From Litorilinea aerophila (GTDB lineage Bacteria; Chloroflexota; Anaerolineae; Caldilineales; Caldilineaceae): a stretch of DNA of 64,000 nt. Position numbers and translations under genes: made by a program. The notes under the pieces were generated by a model that saw nothing but the letters and a program-made list of their open reading frames with translations, was not told the origin of the DNA and did not search any database. Numbering within the stretch: position 1 is the stretch's first letter; each line of letters starts with the position of its first letter. This document shows, piece by piece, positions 21,673 through 30,141 of the stretch. The stretch spans positions 62,001 through 126,000 of the forward strand of contig NZ_VIGC02000017.1 in the NCBI RefSeq assembly GCF_006569185.2, read 5' to 3'.

Positions 21673-22427
21673 GGACGTGCCTCCTCTCGTTCCCAAACAC
21701 CGTCGGTGCGGTTGGGCACGTGGCATTGGAGACAGTGGTCACGCTCCAGGTGGTCGGTGCGAATTTCGGCTGGCGCGGCCGGGCCGATGTGGCAGGCAGC
21801 GCAATTTTCCCGCATTTGGGGCGTGATCTCGTGGGGCACAGGCGGCGGCGCGCCCGGATAGGCCTCCTGGCCCAGGGCTGGCGGCGGTGCCGGTGTGAAC
21901 CCATTGGAGACAAACAGGTCGTCGCCTGGGGTCAACGCCGGCACATGGCATTGGGTGCAACTGGTCAGCTCGGGATGGGGCACCCGGGGCGCATAGGCGC
22001 CCATGGGCGGCACGTAGCCGCCCGTGGCATGGCACTGGAGGCAGCTGGCGCCGCCAACAGCCATGGCATCCTCCACGGTGTGGGGAATCCAGGGCGGTGC
22101 CCCATCGTAGGCGCGCCGGGCGTAGTAGACGTCCAGCGTACGCGGCTGCCCCATGGCCGGCGCGTGTGGGTTGTAAGTGTCCCGCATCTCTTCCAGCGCG
22201 TAGAGGCTGCCGGCCTCCACATGCTGGCGTTCGGGCCGAGCCGGCGCTTCGGCAACCACCGCCGCCGGCTCAATCTCGGCCTCGGCCTGACCGGCAAGCC
22301 AGCTGGTGCCCACCACATAGGCCATGGCCGCCATCAAAATCACGGCCAGCCCGATGAAAATCACGCGATATCGGGTGCGCAGCCATGAGGAGGACTGTTC
22401 GGGTGGGGTCACGGGCTCGTGGCTCAT
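21669..22427 (-). CDS. Membrane-anchored NapB-like tetraheme cytochrome
   Basis: The 252-residue protein starts at ATG 22427, overlapping the napA stop by ATGA. One N-terminal membrane helix (VIFIGLAVILMAAMAYVVG) anchors it. Residues about 90-165 (RTLDVYYARRAYDGAPPWIP, then GASCLQCH and SCTQCH) match the NapB diheme subunit of periplasmic nitrate reductase. A further pair, CAACH and CLQCH, lies near the C-terminus, making four hemes where NapB has two. It would be the direct electron donor of NapA. The extra hemes and the anchor may replace the missing NapC link together with the neighbouring tetraheme lipoprotein. Confidence 0.82.
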   Translation of the reverse strand: MSHEPVTPPEQSSSWLRTRYRVIFIGLAVILMAAMAYVVGTSWLAGQAEAEIEPAAVVAEAPARPERQHVEAGSLYALEEMRDTYNPHAPAMGQPRTLDVYYARRAYDGAPPWIPHTVEDAMAVGGASCLQCHATGGYVPPMGAYAPRVPHPELTSCTQCHVPALTPGDDLFVSNGFTPAPPPALGQEAYPGAPPPVPHEITPQMRENCAACHIGPAAPAEIRTDHLERDHCLQCHVPNRTDGVWEREEARP

Positions 22428-24763
22428 GGGGCTACCCTCTCGATGCGCACGGCACACTTCTTATAATCCGGCTCCTTGGAGATGGGGCAGAAGGCGTCGA
22501 TGGTCGCCTCGTTGATGAGCATGGCCTCATCGAAGAAGGGCACGAAGACCTGGCGCCGGGCGGGAATGCCCCGGAAATTGAGCCGGGCCGGCAGGGTAAC
22601 CGCGCCCCGACGGCTGATAACCCGCACCAGGTCGCCATCCCGGATGCCCAGCTCCCGGGCGTCGTCCGGGTGCAGTTCCACGTAGGCGTGGGGCATGGCC
22701 CGGTGCAGTACGGGGACCCGGCGGGTCATGCTGCCCGTGTGCCAATGTTCCAGCACCCGGCCGGTGCTCAGCCAGAAGGGATACTCCTGGTCTGGCACCT
22801 CGGCCGGCGGTTCATAGGGGCGGAAGATGAGCCACGCTTTGCCGTCGGGCTTGCCGTAGAAGTAAAAATCATCGGCGTGTTCCGCGGCCACCGGGTCGTA
22901 GCGGGCGTTGTAGCGCCAGAGGGTCTCCTTGCCGTCCACGAAGGGCCACATGACGCCGGGGCGGCGCTTCAGCTCCTCGTAGGGGGCCATGTTGTGCTTG
23001 GGGTTGGCGTGGAAGCGGCGGTACTCCTCCCAGATGGCCTGGATGTGTTCTTCCTCACTCCAGGGGAACCACTGTTCGTAGCCCAGCCGCCGGGCCACCT
23101 GGATCAGCTGCCAGGTGTCGCTCATGGCCTCGCCCGGCGGCTCCACCATCTTGTTCCAGTGTTGGGTGCGCCGCTCCGAGTTGCCGAAGAAGCCCTCGCG
23201 CTCAATCCACATGGCCGAGGGCAGGATGACGTCGGCCACGTCGGTGGTGGGCGTGGGGTAGACGTCCGAGACGACCACAAAGCGATCTTCCTTGAGGGCA
23301 CCCTCCCGGTAGCGGTTCAGCTTGGGCAGGCTGACCATGGGATTGGTGACCTGGATCCAGATGAAGCGGATGTCGCCCCGGTCCAGGGCACGGAACATCT
23401 CCACGGTGTGGTAGGTGGGTTTGTCGGGGATGTTTTCCACGGGTACGCCCCAGATCTCGGCGGCCTGTTGGCGGGCAGCTTCGCTGGTGACCGGCCCGCC
23501 GGGCAAAGCCTGGGTCAGGGTGCCCACCTCTCGCACCGTACCGCAGGCGCTGGGCTGGCCCGTGAGGGAGAAGGGGCTGTTGCCCGGCTCGGCGATTTTG
23601 CCGGTCAGCAGGTGGATGTTGTAGATCAGGTTGTTCATCCAGGTGCCCCGCACGTGCTGGTTGACGCCCATGCACCAGAAGGAGGTGACCCGCTTGTTGG
23701 GGTCGCCGTAGAGCGCGGCCAGAAACTGGATATCCTCGACGGAGACCCCCGACAGGGCCGAGACCTTTTCGGGCGTGTAGTCCTGCAGGTAGGCCACGAA
23801 CTGGTCGTAGGTGATGTCGGTCATCTCGTCGTTGAAGGCGAAGTGATCCTCCAGGCCGTAGCCGATGTGGGTCTTGCCCTGCTTGAAGGCCACATGCTGG
23901 CGCACAAACTCCTCGGCCACCCAGCCGTTGCGCACGATCTCATAGCAGATGGCGTTGGCGATGGCCAGGTCGCTCTGGGGCGCCATGAGGATGGAGCGGT
24001 CGGCGGCCACGCTGGTGCGGGTGGTGCGGGTGGCCAGGTCGATGATCTGCACGTGGGGGCGCAGCCGGCGCTGCTCCAACATGCGGGAGAAAAGGACCGG
24101 GTGCATTTCGGCCATGTTGTTGCCCCACAGCACGAAGACATCGGCATGGTCGATGTCGGCGTAGTTGCCCATGGGCTCGTCCAGGCCAAAGGTGGTGAGG
24201 AAGCCGGTGACTGCGCTGGCCATGCACAGGCGGGCGTTGGCCTCCACGTTGTTGGTGCCGATGAGCCCTTTGAAGAGCTTGATCGCCACGTAGCCGTCGG
24301 GGATGGTCCACTGGCCGGAGCCGTAGATGGCCACCGCGTCCTTGCCGTGGCTATCGATGGTCTCCTGCATCTTCTGGGCCACCAGATCCAGGGCTTCCTG
24401 GACCGGCACCGGTTCCAGTTGGCCGTTGCGGCGGACGTAGGCGGTCTTGAAGCGATCTTCGCCGTAGAGGGCCAGGATGGAATGGTAGCCTTTAACACAG
24501 GCCAGCCCTTTGTTGACGGGCGAGTCGGGGTCCCCCTTAACGGCCACGGCCCGGCCGTTGCGCACGCCGATGAGCAGGCCGCAGCCCACGCCACAGAAGC
24601 GGCACGGCGCCTTGTCCCAGACGATATCGTCCTGGAACGTCTGGGCCTCCTGTGGCTCGGGGAGAAAGGACCGTGCGAACGCCACATTGGGCGCCAGGGC
24701 AGCGGCAGCGGTCATGGCCGCGGCGCCGGCCATGCGCTTCAGCAAGTCGCGTCGTGTGATCAT
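22424..24763 (-). CDS. napA: Periplasmic nitrate reductase catalytic subunit NapA
   Basis: The 779-residue protein starts with a Tat signal, MITRRDLLKRMAG, followed by an Ala-rich stretch to AFA (residue 30). C54-x2-C57-x3-C61 and C89 bind [4Fe-4S] (CRFCGVGCGLLIG, GLACVKGY). Cys180 in NARLCMASAVTGF is in the molybdenum-ligand position. Other molybdopterin segments are visible: VLWGNNMAEMHPVLFSRML, NDEMTD, GVNQHVRGTWMNNLIYN, GQPSACGTVREVG, WLSTGRVLEHWHTGSMTRRV. It fits NapA (nitrate to nitrite, bis-MGD cofactor) better than formate dehydrogenase or Nas. AGGAG lies 9 bases before the ATG; 13 bases separate it from napD. A homologous assimilatory or arsenate enzyme is less likely given NapD and the cytochromes. 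Confidence 0.93.
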   Translation of the reverse strand: MITRRDLLKRMAGAAAMTAAAALAPNVAFARSFLPEPQEAQTFQDDIVWDKAPCRFCGVGCGLLIGVRNGRAVAVKGDPDSPVNKGLACVKGYHSILALYGEDRFKTAYVRRNGQLEPVPVQEALDLVAQKMQETIDSHGKDAVAIYGSGQWTIPDGYVAIKLFKGLIGTNNVEANARLCMASAVTGFLTTFGLDEPMGNYADIDHADVFVLWGNNMAEMHPVLFSRMLEQRRLRPHVQIIDLATRTTRTSVAADRSILMAPQSDLAIANAICYEIVRNGWVAEEFVRQHVAFKQGKTHIGYGLEDHFAFNDEMTDITYDQFVAYLQDYTPEKVSALSGVSVEDIQFLAALYGDPNKRVTSFWCMGVNQHVRGTWMNNLIYNIHLLTGKIAEPGNSPFSLTGQPSACGTVREVGTLTQALPGGPVTSEAARQQAAEIWGVPVENIPDKPTYHTVEMFRALDRGDIRFIWIQVTNPMVSLPKLNRYREGALKEDRFVVVSDVYPTPTTDVADVILPSAMWIEREGFFGNSERRTQHWNKMVEPPGEAMSDTWQLIQVARRLGYEQWFPWSEEEHIQAIWEEYRRFHANPKHNMAPYEELKRRPGVMWPFVDGKETLWRYNARYDPVAAEHADDFYFYGKPDGKAWLIFRPYEPPAEVPDQEYPFWLSTGRVLEHWHTGSMTRRVPVLHRAMPHAYVELHPDDARELGIRDGDLVRVISRRGAVTLPARLNFRGIPARRQVFVPFFDEAMLINEATIDAFCPISKEPDYKKCAVRIERVAP

Positions 24764-24776
24764 GATCGTGAACTCC

Positions 24777-25010
24777 TCACTCCTCGTCCCGGTAGGCGGC
24801 GACCAGGGCCAGGCACTGGAGGCTATCCAGGGATAGCAGGCGCTGTTCGAGCCGCTTTTCCGCATCTTCGTCTGGTGTATCGGTCACTAAAATCAACAAC
24901 TCCTGGTTGGTCGCGGGCATTACTTCACATTCGGGCATGGCGGCCAGGGCAGTCCGCAGGGCTGCCATCTGGGTGGGTACGGGCGTCACGAGATAACTTT
25001 TCACAGGCAT
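24777..25010 (-). CDS. napD: NapD, chaperone for the NapA Tat signal
   Basis: The 77-residue protein (SYLVTPVPTQMAALRTALAAM, CEVMPATNQELLILVTD, LEQRLLSLDSLQCLALVAAY) is a compact ferredoxin-like fold of NapD type, which binds the Tat signal of NapA and supports cofactor insertion in the cytoplasm. It is the first gene of the nap operon, with GGAGGAGG 5 bases before the ATG. Its presence argues that the downstream molybdoenzyme is a true NapA. Confidence 0.87.
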   Translation of the reverse strand: MPVKSYLVTPVPTQMAALRTALAAMPECEVMPATNQELLILVTDTPDEDAEKRLEQRLLSLDSLQCLALVAAYRDEE

Positions 25011-25160
25011 GGTTTCCTCCTCCGCATTGAAAATCTGGCGCCAATCTACATCAAACAGGCGGACAGGACGCCCGCCAGCCGCGCAGGATCGATCCTGGCC
25101 ACCTGGCCAGTTTATGCCCCAAGAAAATCATGAACGGCCGGGATTTGGTTTCAGCAACAC
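25011..25160. other. Leader region of the nap operon
   Basis: This 150-base region upstream of napD presumably holds its promoter on the minus strand. TTGATGTAGATTGG on the minus strand (about 25042-25055) resembles half of an FNR/CRP-family site, but the second half is poor. No convincing -10/-35 pair was identified. Confidence 0.3.
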
Positions 25161-25515
25161 TTCTGTCACGCAAGGATGCGTGACCTGCGTCTGGGGCATC
25201 CGCGACGCACAAAGCAAGTCCGGTCTCCTGGCCGGACAGGAGTACCTGCGCCTCTGTCACGCAAGGAGGCGTGACCTGCGTCTGGGGCATCCGCGACGCA
25301 CAAAGCAGGTCCGGTCTCCCGGCCGGACAGGGGTACCTGCGCCTCCGTCACGCAAGGATGCGTGACCTGCGTCTGGGGCATCCGCGACGCACAAAGTAGG
25401 TCCGGTCTCCCGGCCGGACAGGGGTACCTGCACCTCTGTCACGCAAGGATGCGTGACCTACGTCTGGGGCATCCGCGACGCACAAAGCAGGTCCGGTCTC
25501 CCGGCCGGACAGGGG
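25161..25515. repeat. Four-unit 91-bp tandem array (family 2)
   Basis: TCACGCAAGGATGCGTGA, a palindrome with 7-bp arms, recurs at 25166, 25257 (one mismatch), 25348 and 25439, exactly 91 bp apart. Each unit also carries GTCTGGGGCATCCGCGACGC and the stem GTCCGG ... CCGGAC. The last unit is truncated after CCGGACAGGGG. Differences between units are few (for example CTGCG versus CTACG), so the array is young or homogenised. 91 is not a multiple of three, so the frames crossing it cannot be coding. The region after the array up to 25633 holds only the promoter and ribosome-binding region of the next gene. Confidence 0.9.
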
Positions 25516-25633
25516 CTGCTGAACAGTCACGTGCACAGGTAGGAATCTGTGATATCGCTGGCTTCTGCAGTAGAATCCAGGCAGGTCCGTTATCATCCGC
25601 CATCAACAGGGACGATGAGCAAGAGGAGAACGC

Positions 25634-26674
25634 ATGGAGATCGGCATCTACAGCTTTGGCGACCGCACGGTGGACCCGGAGACGGGGCAGTTGATCAGCC
25701 CGGCAGAGCGCATTCGGCGGCTGTTGGAAGAGATTGAGCTGGCCGACCAGGTGGGGCTGGATGTCTTCGGGGTGGGCGAACATCATCGCCCGGACTACGT
25801 GGTCTCCGCGCCGGCGGTGGTGCTGGCTGCGGCCGCCGCGCGCACCCGCCACATCCGCCTGACCAGCGCGGTGACGGTGCTCAGTTCCGACGACCCGGTG
25901 CGGGTCTTCCAGCAGTTTGCCACCCTGGACCTGATTTCCCAGGGGCGGGCGGAGGTGATGGTGGGGCGGGGCTCATTCGTCGAATCCTTCCCCCTCTTCG
26001 GTTACGATCTGGACGACTACGACGCCCTGTTTGAGGAAAAGTTGGACCTGCTCTTGAAGCTGCGGGAGTCAGAGCGGATCACCTGGTCGGGGCGGTTTCG
26101 GCCCCCCCTGAGGGACCAGGGCGTCTATCCCCGGCCCTTGCAGGATCCGCTGCCCGTGTGGGTGGCCGTGGGCGGTACGCCTCAGTCCGTGGTGCGGGCC
26201 GGCGCCCTGGGCCTGCCCATGATCCTGGGCATCATCGGCGGCCTGCCCGAGCGCTTCGTCCCCCTGGCCGAGCTCTACCGGGAGGCCTGCCGGCAGACGG
26301 GACACACGCCTCGCCTGGGCATTGCCTCCCATGGCTTCCTGGCCGACGATTCCCAGGAGGCAGCGGACACGGCCTTCCCGGCCTTCAAACAGCAGATGGA
26401 CCGCATCGGCCGGGAGCGGGGCTGGCCACCCCTCACCCGCTCCCAGTTCGAGGCAGCCCGCTCCCTGCGGGGGGCAGACTTTGTGGGCAGTCCCGCGCAG
26501 GTGGTGGAGAAGATCCTCTTCCAGTACGAGCTCTTCGGCCACGAGCGTTTTTTGCTCCAGCTCACCGTGGGCACCCTACCCCACCGCCAGGTGCTGCGGG
26601 CCATCGAGCTGCTAGGCACCCAGGTGGCCCCGGCCGTACGGCGGGAGACAACAGGCCGAGCGGAACAGCGGTAG
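25634..26674 (+). CDS. LLM-class flavin-dependent oxidoreductase (luciferase-like)
   Basis: The 346-residue protein has the luciferase-like monooxygenase TIM barrel: [65 protein letters not shown] and [24 protein letters not shown]- or F420-dependent members oxidise many substrates. No flavin reductase lies beside it, and the substrate cannot be told. AAGAGGAGA lies 5 bases before the ATG. It stands alone on the plus strand between the 91-bp array and hicAB. Confidence 0.88.
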   Translation: MEIGIYSFGDRTVDPETGQLISPAERIRRLLEEIELADQVGLDVFGVGEHHRPDYVVSAPAVVLAAAAARTRHIRLTSAVTVLSSDDPVRVFQQFATLDLISQGRAEVMVGRGSFVESFPLFGYDLDDYDALFEEKLDLLLKLRESERITWSGRFRPPLRDQGVYPRPLQDPLPVWVAVGGTPQSVVRAGALGLPMILGIIGGLPERFVPLAELYREACRQTGHTPRLGIASHGFLADDSQEAADTAFPAFKQQMDRIGRERGWPPLTRSQFEAARSLRGADFVGSPAQVVEKILFQYELFGHERFLLQLTVGTLPHRQVLRAIELLGTQVAPAVRRETTGRAEQR

Positions 26675-26700
26675 CGACGGAAATCCATGGTGCGTGGCAC

Positions 26701-26735
26701 AGGTACCAGTAGAACGCACGGCCTTACTGGTACCT
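26701..26735. terminator. 11-bp perfect inverted repeat after the LLM gene
   Basis: AGGTACCAGTA (26701-26711) pairs with TACTGGTACCT (26725-26735) around a 13-base loop, 27 bases after the LLM-oxidoreductase stop. There is no T-run, so it is either a factor-dependent or weak terminator or a protein-binding dyad for the hicAB promoter just downstream. Confidence 0.5.
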
Positions 26736-26804
26736 TGGTCAGTGGCGATGTAAATCGGCAACAAAAGTCACCTTCACCAACACAACCTATGCTAAAATTA
26801 ACCA

Positions 26805-27008
26805 ATGAAGATTCGTGATGTGATCAGGTTAATCGAAGAAGATGGCTGGTATCTGGTTGCTACCCGAGGCAGTCATCGCCAGTACAAGCATCCTACCAAA
26901 CCAGGCCGGGTCACAATTGCTGGACATCCGGGTGACGATTTGGCACCCGGTACACTGAACAGCATCTTCAAGCAGGCACAATTACCGAAACCCAGAAAGG
27001 GTGGGTAA
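26805..27008 (+). CDS. hicA: HicA mRNA-interferase toxin
   Basis: The 67-residue protein (KIRDVIRLIEEDGWYLVATR, GSHRQYKHP, VTIAGHPGDDLAPGTLNSIF) is a complete HicA with the double-stranded-RNA-binding-like fold and catalytic His24 in GSHRQY. HicA cleaves mRNA and is neutralised by HicB, encoded 2 bases downstream. No ribosome-binding site is visible; TAAAAT at 26793-26798 lies only 6 bases before the ATG and may be a -10 of a leaderless transcript. The base composition is lower in GC than the flanks, consistent with mobile acquisition. Confidence 0.92.
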   Translation: MKIRDVIRLIEEDGWYLVATRGSHRQYKHPTKPGRVTIAGHPGDDLAPGTLNSIFKQAQLPKPRKGG

Positions 27009-27010
27009 CA

Positions 27011-27244
27011 ATGTATCGCTTTCTCATTGTCGTTGAAAAAGCAAACGGCAACTACTCAGCCTATTCGCCCGACCTGCCAGGTTGTGTGGCAACGGGCAAG
27101 ACTCGTGAGCAGGTCACGCGCAACATGCATGAGGCCATCGAAATGCACATTCGAGGTTTGCTGGAAGACAATCTGCCCATTCCCAAGTCCCGTTCTTTTG
27201 CCGAGTATGTTGCCGTTTTCCCCCAATCCGAGTCAGGCCGCTGA
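27011..27244 (+). CDS. hicB: HicB antitoxin
   Basis: The 77-residue protein (YRFLIVVEKANGNYSAYSPDLPGCVATG, EQVTRNMHEAIEMHIRGLLED) is the partially degraded RNase-H-like fold of HicB. It ends after PIPKSRSFAEYVAVFPQSE and has no separate ribbon-helix-helix or HTH DNA-binding domain, so this short form may not autorepress alone. GGGTGGG precedes the ATG. It forms a toxin-antitoxin pair with hicA; its stop is 33 bases from the convergent Gfo/Idh/MocA gene. Confidence 0.9.
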   Translation: MYRFLIVVEKANGNYSAYSPDLPGCVATGKTREQVTRNMHEAIEMHIRGLLEDNLPIPKSRSFAEYVAVFPQSESGR

Positions 27245-27277
27245 CATCCGGTTCTACCCGGCTCAGCGGTATATTCC

Positions 27278-28531
27278 TCAAACCACCGGCAACACCTCTG
27301 CCCCCCGTCCCTGCTGGATAAGGGGTACGTAAGTCTCCAGTTCGGCCTGGATCTGGGGATCGGTCAAGTCGATGGTCTGGCGCCGCTCCGCGGCCATGTA
27401 CGCGGCCATGACCAGCTTTGTGATCTCCAGGCCATAGCTCCAGGGCAGGAAACCATCCCGTCCGGCCAGGAAGGCCTCCGCCGCGTCCACGTTCTCGTCG
27501 GTGTAGCCGTAGAGGTCGGCCTCGTTGTGATGCACCGTCAGCAGCCCCCGGGAGGCGGTGGCCTTCTCCAGCGCCTTCTCGGCGTCGGCGATGGCGTCGG
27601 CCGCCACATCCCCGATGAAGACCTGCAGGCTGGAGGCCAGGGTGTTGATCTCGAAGGCATAGCCCGGCCCCATGCCGTCCATGAAGAGGCGCAGGCCCTG
27701 CTTTTCAAACATCCAGGAGTTGGTGAACTGGGCCTTCACCAGCTGGCCGGTCTCTGGGTTGCGGTAGGTGATCATGCCGGTGGTGAAATCCTCCGCCGGG
27801 GTCTTGCTGTAGTCCACGCCGAAACGATCCAGCAGCCGCTGGCGCCACTCGGGCAGCCCCCACTTGAGCAGGGCCACTTCGGCCGAGACGGAGACGGGCT
27901 GGAGGAAGGTGGGCGGCTTGCCCAGGGGCGTCAACGCGTACCAGCCCACGGCAATGCTGTGGCAGCCCATGTCCGAAAGGACGCCGCCCCCCTGGCGGGT
28001 GGGATCCCAGAACCAGGCTTCGTGGGGACCGCCGTGCTCTTCGGCCGAGCGGGCCAGGACCAGCGGTCCCATGGTGCGCTGCTGGGGCTCCAGCTGGGCC
28101 CGCTGGACGCGCATGGGCTTCATGAAGAGCTGATTTTCGAAATAGGCGGTGCGCAGGTTGGCCTCCTGGGCCAGTTCCACCAGACGGCGAGCCTCTCGCA
28201 CGTTGCGGCCCAGGGGCTTCTCACAGATGACCCCCTTCAGGGCTGCCCCCTGCTTCACCGCCTCCACGATCTCTTCCATCAGTTCCACCCGCACAAAGTT
28301 GGGCGCGAAGATGGCGATGGCGTCCACGTGGGGGGCCATGGCGGCGATGCTGTCGTAGACCACCCCGTCCCCCACGCCGGCGGCGCGCACTGCCTGGCCC
28401 AGGGCCTCGGCATGGGCCCGGGTGCGGGAAGTCACGCCGGCGATCTCCACGTTGCGGACCTGTTTGATGGCTTCCACCTGAAAGCGGGCGATAAAACCGG
28501 CGCCCACGAAGCCAACCTTCAGCGTTTCCAT
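27278..28531 (-). CDS. Gfo/Idh/MocA-family oxidoreductase 1
   Basis: The 417-residue protein has an N-terminal Rossmann domain (KVGFVGAGFIARFQVEAI) and the family's catalytic EKP motif in GVICEKPLGRNVREA. The C-terminal alpha/beta domain includes EAWFWDPTRQGGGVLSDMGCHSIAVGWYAL with the conserved DxxxH. It is longer than typical members (about 350) because of insertions around residues 215-330. The family oxidises or reduces sugars, inositols and glycosyl groups with NAD(P). First of five minus-strand family members here, separated from the next by 398 bases, so probably transcribed alone. Substrate unknown. Confidence 0.88.
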   Translation of the reverse strand: METLKVGFVGAGFIARFQVEAIKQVRNVEIAGVTSRTRAHAEALGQAVRAAGVGDGVVYDSIAAMAPHVDAIAIFAPNFVRVELMEEIVEAVKQGAALKGVICEKPLGRNVREARRLVELAQEANLRTAYFENQLFMKPMRVQRAQLEPQQRTMGPLVLARSAEEHGGPHEAWFWDPTRQGGGVLSDMGCHSIAVGWYALTPLGKPPTFLQPVSVSAEVALLKWGLPEWRQRLLDRFGVDYSKTPAEDFTTGMITYRNPETGQLVKAQFTNSWMFEKQGLRLFMDGMGPGYAFEINTLASSLQVFIGDVAADAIADAEKALEKATASRGLLTVHHNEADLYGYTDENVDAAEAFLAGRDGFLPWSYGLEITKLVMAAYMAAERRQTIDLTDPQIQAELETYVPLIQQGRGAEVLPVV

Positions 28532-28929
28532 GGTTGCCTCCCTGTTTCGTTCTCTTGACGGACTCCAGCCACGGATTTCACAGTACTATCTTTGGCGCTG
28601 CTGCAAAAAGGTCCAATGAGGACGCTGACCCACGCAGATGGACGCTGGTTCGGGGGATTCGCTCCTGTGTTTCTTTGCGCCTTTGTGCCCTTGCGTTCAA
28701 AAATGCCCTTTTTGCTGGGGAGTCAGCATCCTCAGATGCAGCTCCATCCCGTCTGGCCCGGCATCTGGGGATACCGGCTCCGCGTCCGAATGCAAAGGAA
28801 CGGACCGGGAGCCCCCCTGGGCGCAGGGCAGGCTCAGAGCACGCAGAGCCTCTCTGAGCCTGCGACGGGTCGATTCCAGTGGGTCAGTCAACCTGGATGG
28901 CCCCGGAGAAGTTGTGGGCTCACCCGGGC
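28532..28929. other. Gene-free stretch with dispersed repeat
   Basis: The gap between two Gfo/Idh/MocA genes holds the 107-bp repeat at 28618-28724 and otherwise no recognisable gene. The rest (28725-28929) is GC-rich sequence without clear motifs; short frames across it have no ribosome-binding site or family match. Confidence 0.5.
28618..28724. repeat. 'CGCAAAGGCGCAAAG'-type dispersed repeat, copy 1
   Basis: The sequence from GAGGACGCTGACCCACGCAG through TTTCTTTGCGCC to AAATGCCCTTTTTGCTGGGG matches, in inverted orientation, 63890-63996 at the right edge, with around 90% identity by eye. Short frames in this repeat give peptides like RFFAPLRLCV that recur as spurious annotations in other genomes. 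Non-coding. Confidence 0.8.
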
Positions 28930-29991
28930 TCACTCCTCCAGGCGGACTTCCCGGCCGGCGGCCTGGCTGCGGTAGATGCCGTCCAGGATGCTCATGACCT
29001 GGAGGGACTGTTCCGCGGGCACGGGCGAGGGCAGCCCCTCGGCCACGCAGCGGGCGAACTCCACGCATTCCAGCGCGTGGGGCTCCATGGTATCGTTGAT
29101 GAGCTGCAGGGTGCGGTTGGAGAACTGCCGGGTCTGGTAGTGGGTCTCCATGAACTTGCACTGGGGCCAGTGGGCGCCGGCCTCGGTGCCGTAGAGCCAC
29201 ATCTGCATGTCCTCGCCGGGGGTGTCGTGGTGGAGCAGCCAGCTCACCTCCAGGATGAGGGTCGCGCCGTTCTCGAAGCGCACGAAGGCCGCGGCGAAAT
29301 CCTCCACGTCCATGTCCTGGGGCACCGGCACGCCGCCCCACTGGCTGAAGGCGCCCTCGTGGTGGGCCAGGGGGGCCTTGGCCACGCCGCTCACGGCCAC
29401 GGGCTTGGGGTTGCCCATGAACCAGAGGGTCAGGTCCAGAATGTGGACGCCGATGTCGATGCAGGGGCCGCCGCCACTATTTTTCTTGTAGATGAAGCCG
29501 GGCCGGGCCGGGATCCACCCCCGGCGCAGCATCCAGCTGCGGGCATGGTAGATGTCTCCCAGCACGCCGGTCTCCAGTTCTCGCTTCATGGCCTGGGAGC
29601 TGCCCTTGAAGCGGAAATGCTGGGCGGTCATCAACATTTTACCGGAGCGATCCCGGGCCTCGATCATGCGGCGGATGTCGGCCGGGGTGGGGGCCAGGGG
29701 CTTCTCGCAGATGACATGCTTGCCCGCGTCCAGCGCGGCCACCACCAGCTCGGTGTGGTACATGTTGGGGGTGCAGACGTCGATGATGTCGATGTCCGGG
29801 TCGTTGATGATGTCCGCCGGGTTGGTGGAGAGCCGGGTCACGCCGTGGAGCTGCCCCCACGCTTCCAGGACGGAGGGGACCACATCGCTGCCGGCGATAA
29901 CCTCTGCATGCTCCGAGGCGGCCCAGCCTGGCATGTGGGTCTTGGCGATGCCGCCGACGCCGATGACACCCACTTTCAAAGTCTTAGACAC
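28930..29991 (-). CDS. Gfo/Idh/MocA-family oxidoreductase 2
   Basis: The 353-residue protein begins KVGVIGVGGIAKTHMPGW (Rossmann) and has HVICEKPLAPTPADIRRMIE (catalytic Lys in EKP) and GGGPCIDIGVHILDLTLWFMG (DxxxH). Length and motifs are standard. Substrate cannot be read from sequence. The upstream neighbour in transcription order is oxidoreductase 3, whose terminator-like hairpin lies between, so it probably has its own promoter. Confidence 0.9.
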   Translation of the reverse strand: MSKTLKVGVIGVGGIAKTHMPGWAASEHAEVIAGSDVVPSVLEAWGQLHGVTRLSTNPADIINDPDIDIIDVCTPNMYHTELVVAALDAGKHVICEKPLAPTPADIRRMIEARDRSGKMLMTAQHFRFKGSSQAMKRELETGVLGDIYHARSWMLRRGWIPARPGFIYKKNSGGGPCIDIGVHILDLTLWFMGNPKPVAVSGVAKAPLAHHEGAFSQWGGVPVPQDMDVEDFAAAFVRFENGATLILEVSWLLHHDTPGEDMQMWLYGTEAGAHWPQCKFMETHYQTRQFSNRTLQLINDTMEPHALECVEFARCVAEGLPSPVPAEQSLQVMSILDGIYRSQAAGREVRLEE

Positions 29992-30033
29992 AGGAAGATC
30001 CTTCCTAGGATGGATGAAACGGATATAAAACAG

Positions 30034-30078
30034 GCGGCCCCGGGGGCCAGGGGATGATCTGCACGGCCCCCGGGCCGC
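30034..30078 (-). terminator. GC-rich hairpin terminator after oxidoreductase 3
   Basis: GCGGCCCCGGGGGCC (30034-30048) pairs with GGCCCCCGGGCCGC (30065-30078) with one bulged base. On the minus strand it is followed by CCTGTTTTATATCC, a short T-rich run, consistent with a rho-independent terminator for the gene at 30142-31347. Confidence 0.7.
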
Positions 30079-30141
30079 GGATCAGTGTACCGAAAGGGGG
30101 GGCAGGCCGGCAAAAGCCGCTGCCCCTGGGAGCGTCAATCC

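Noticed and set aside
22385-25030. Plus-strand open frame of 881 codons opposite napA and napD
   Set aside because: Shadow of napA; no family motif, and codon pattern explained by the minus-strand gene.
25040-25058. FNR/CRP-family site upstream of napD
   Set aside because: Only TTGAT plus AT matches the TTGAT-N4-ATCAA consensus; the second half is too poor to call.
25161-25515. CRISPR-like or coding repeats
   Set aside because: 91-bp period without variable spacers; not divisible by three, so not a repeat protein.
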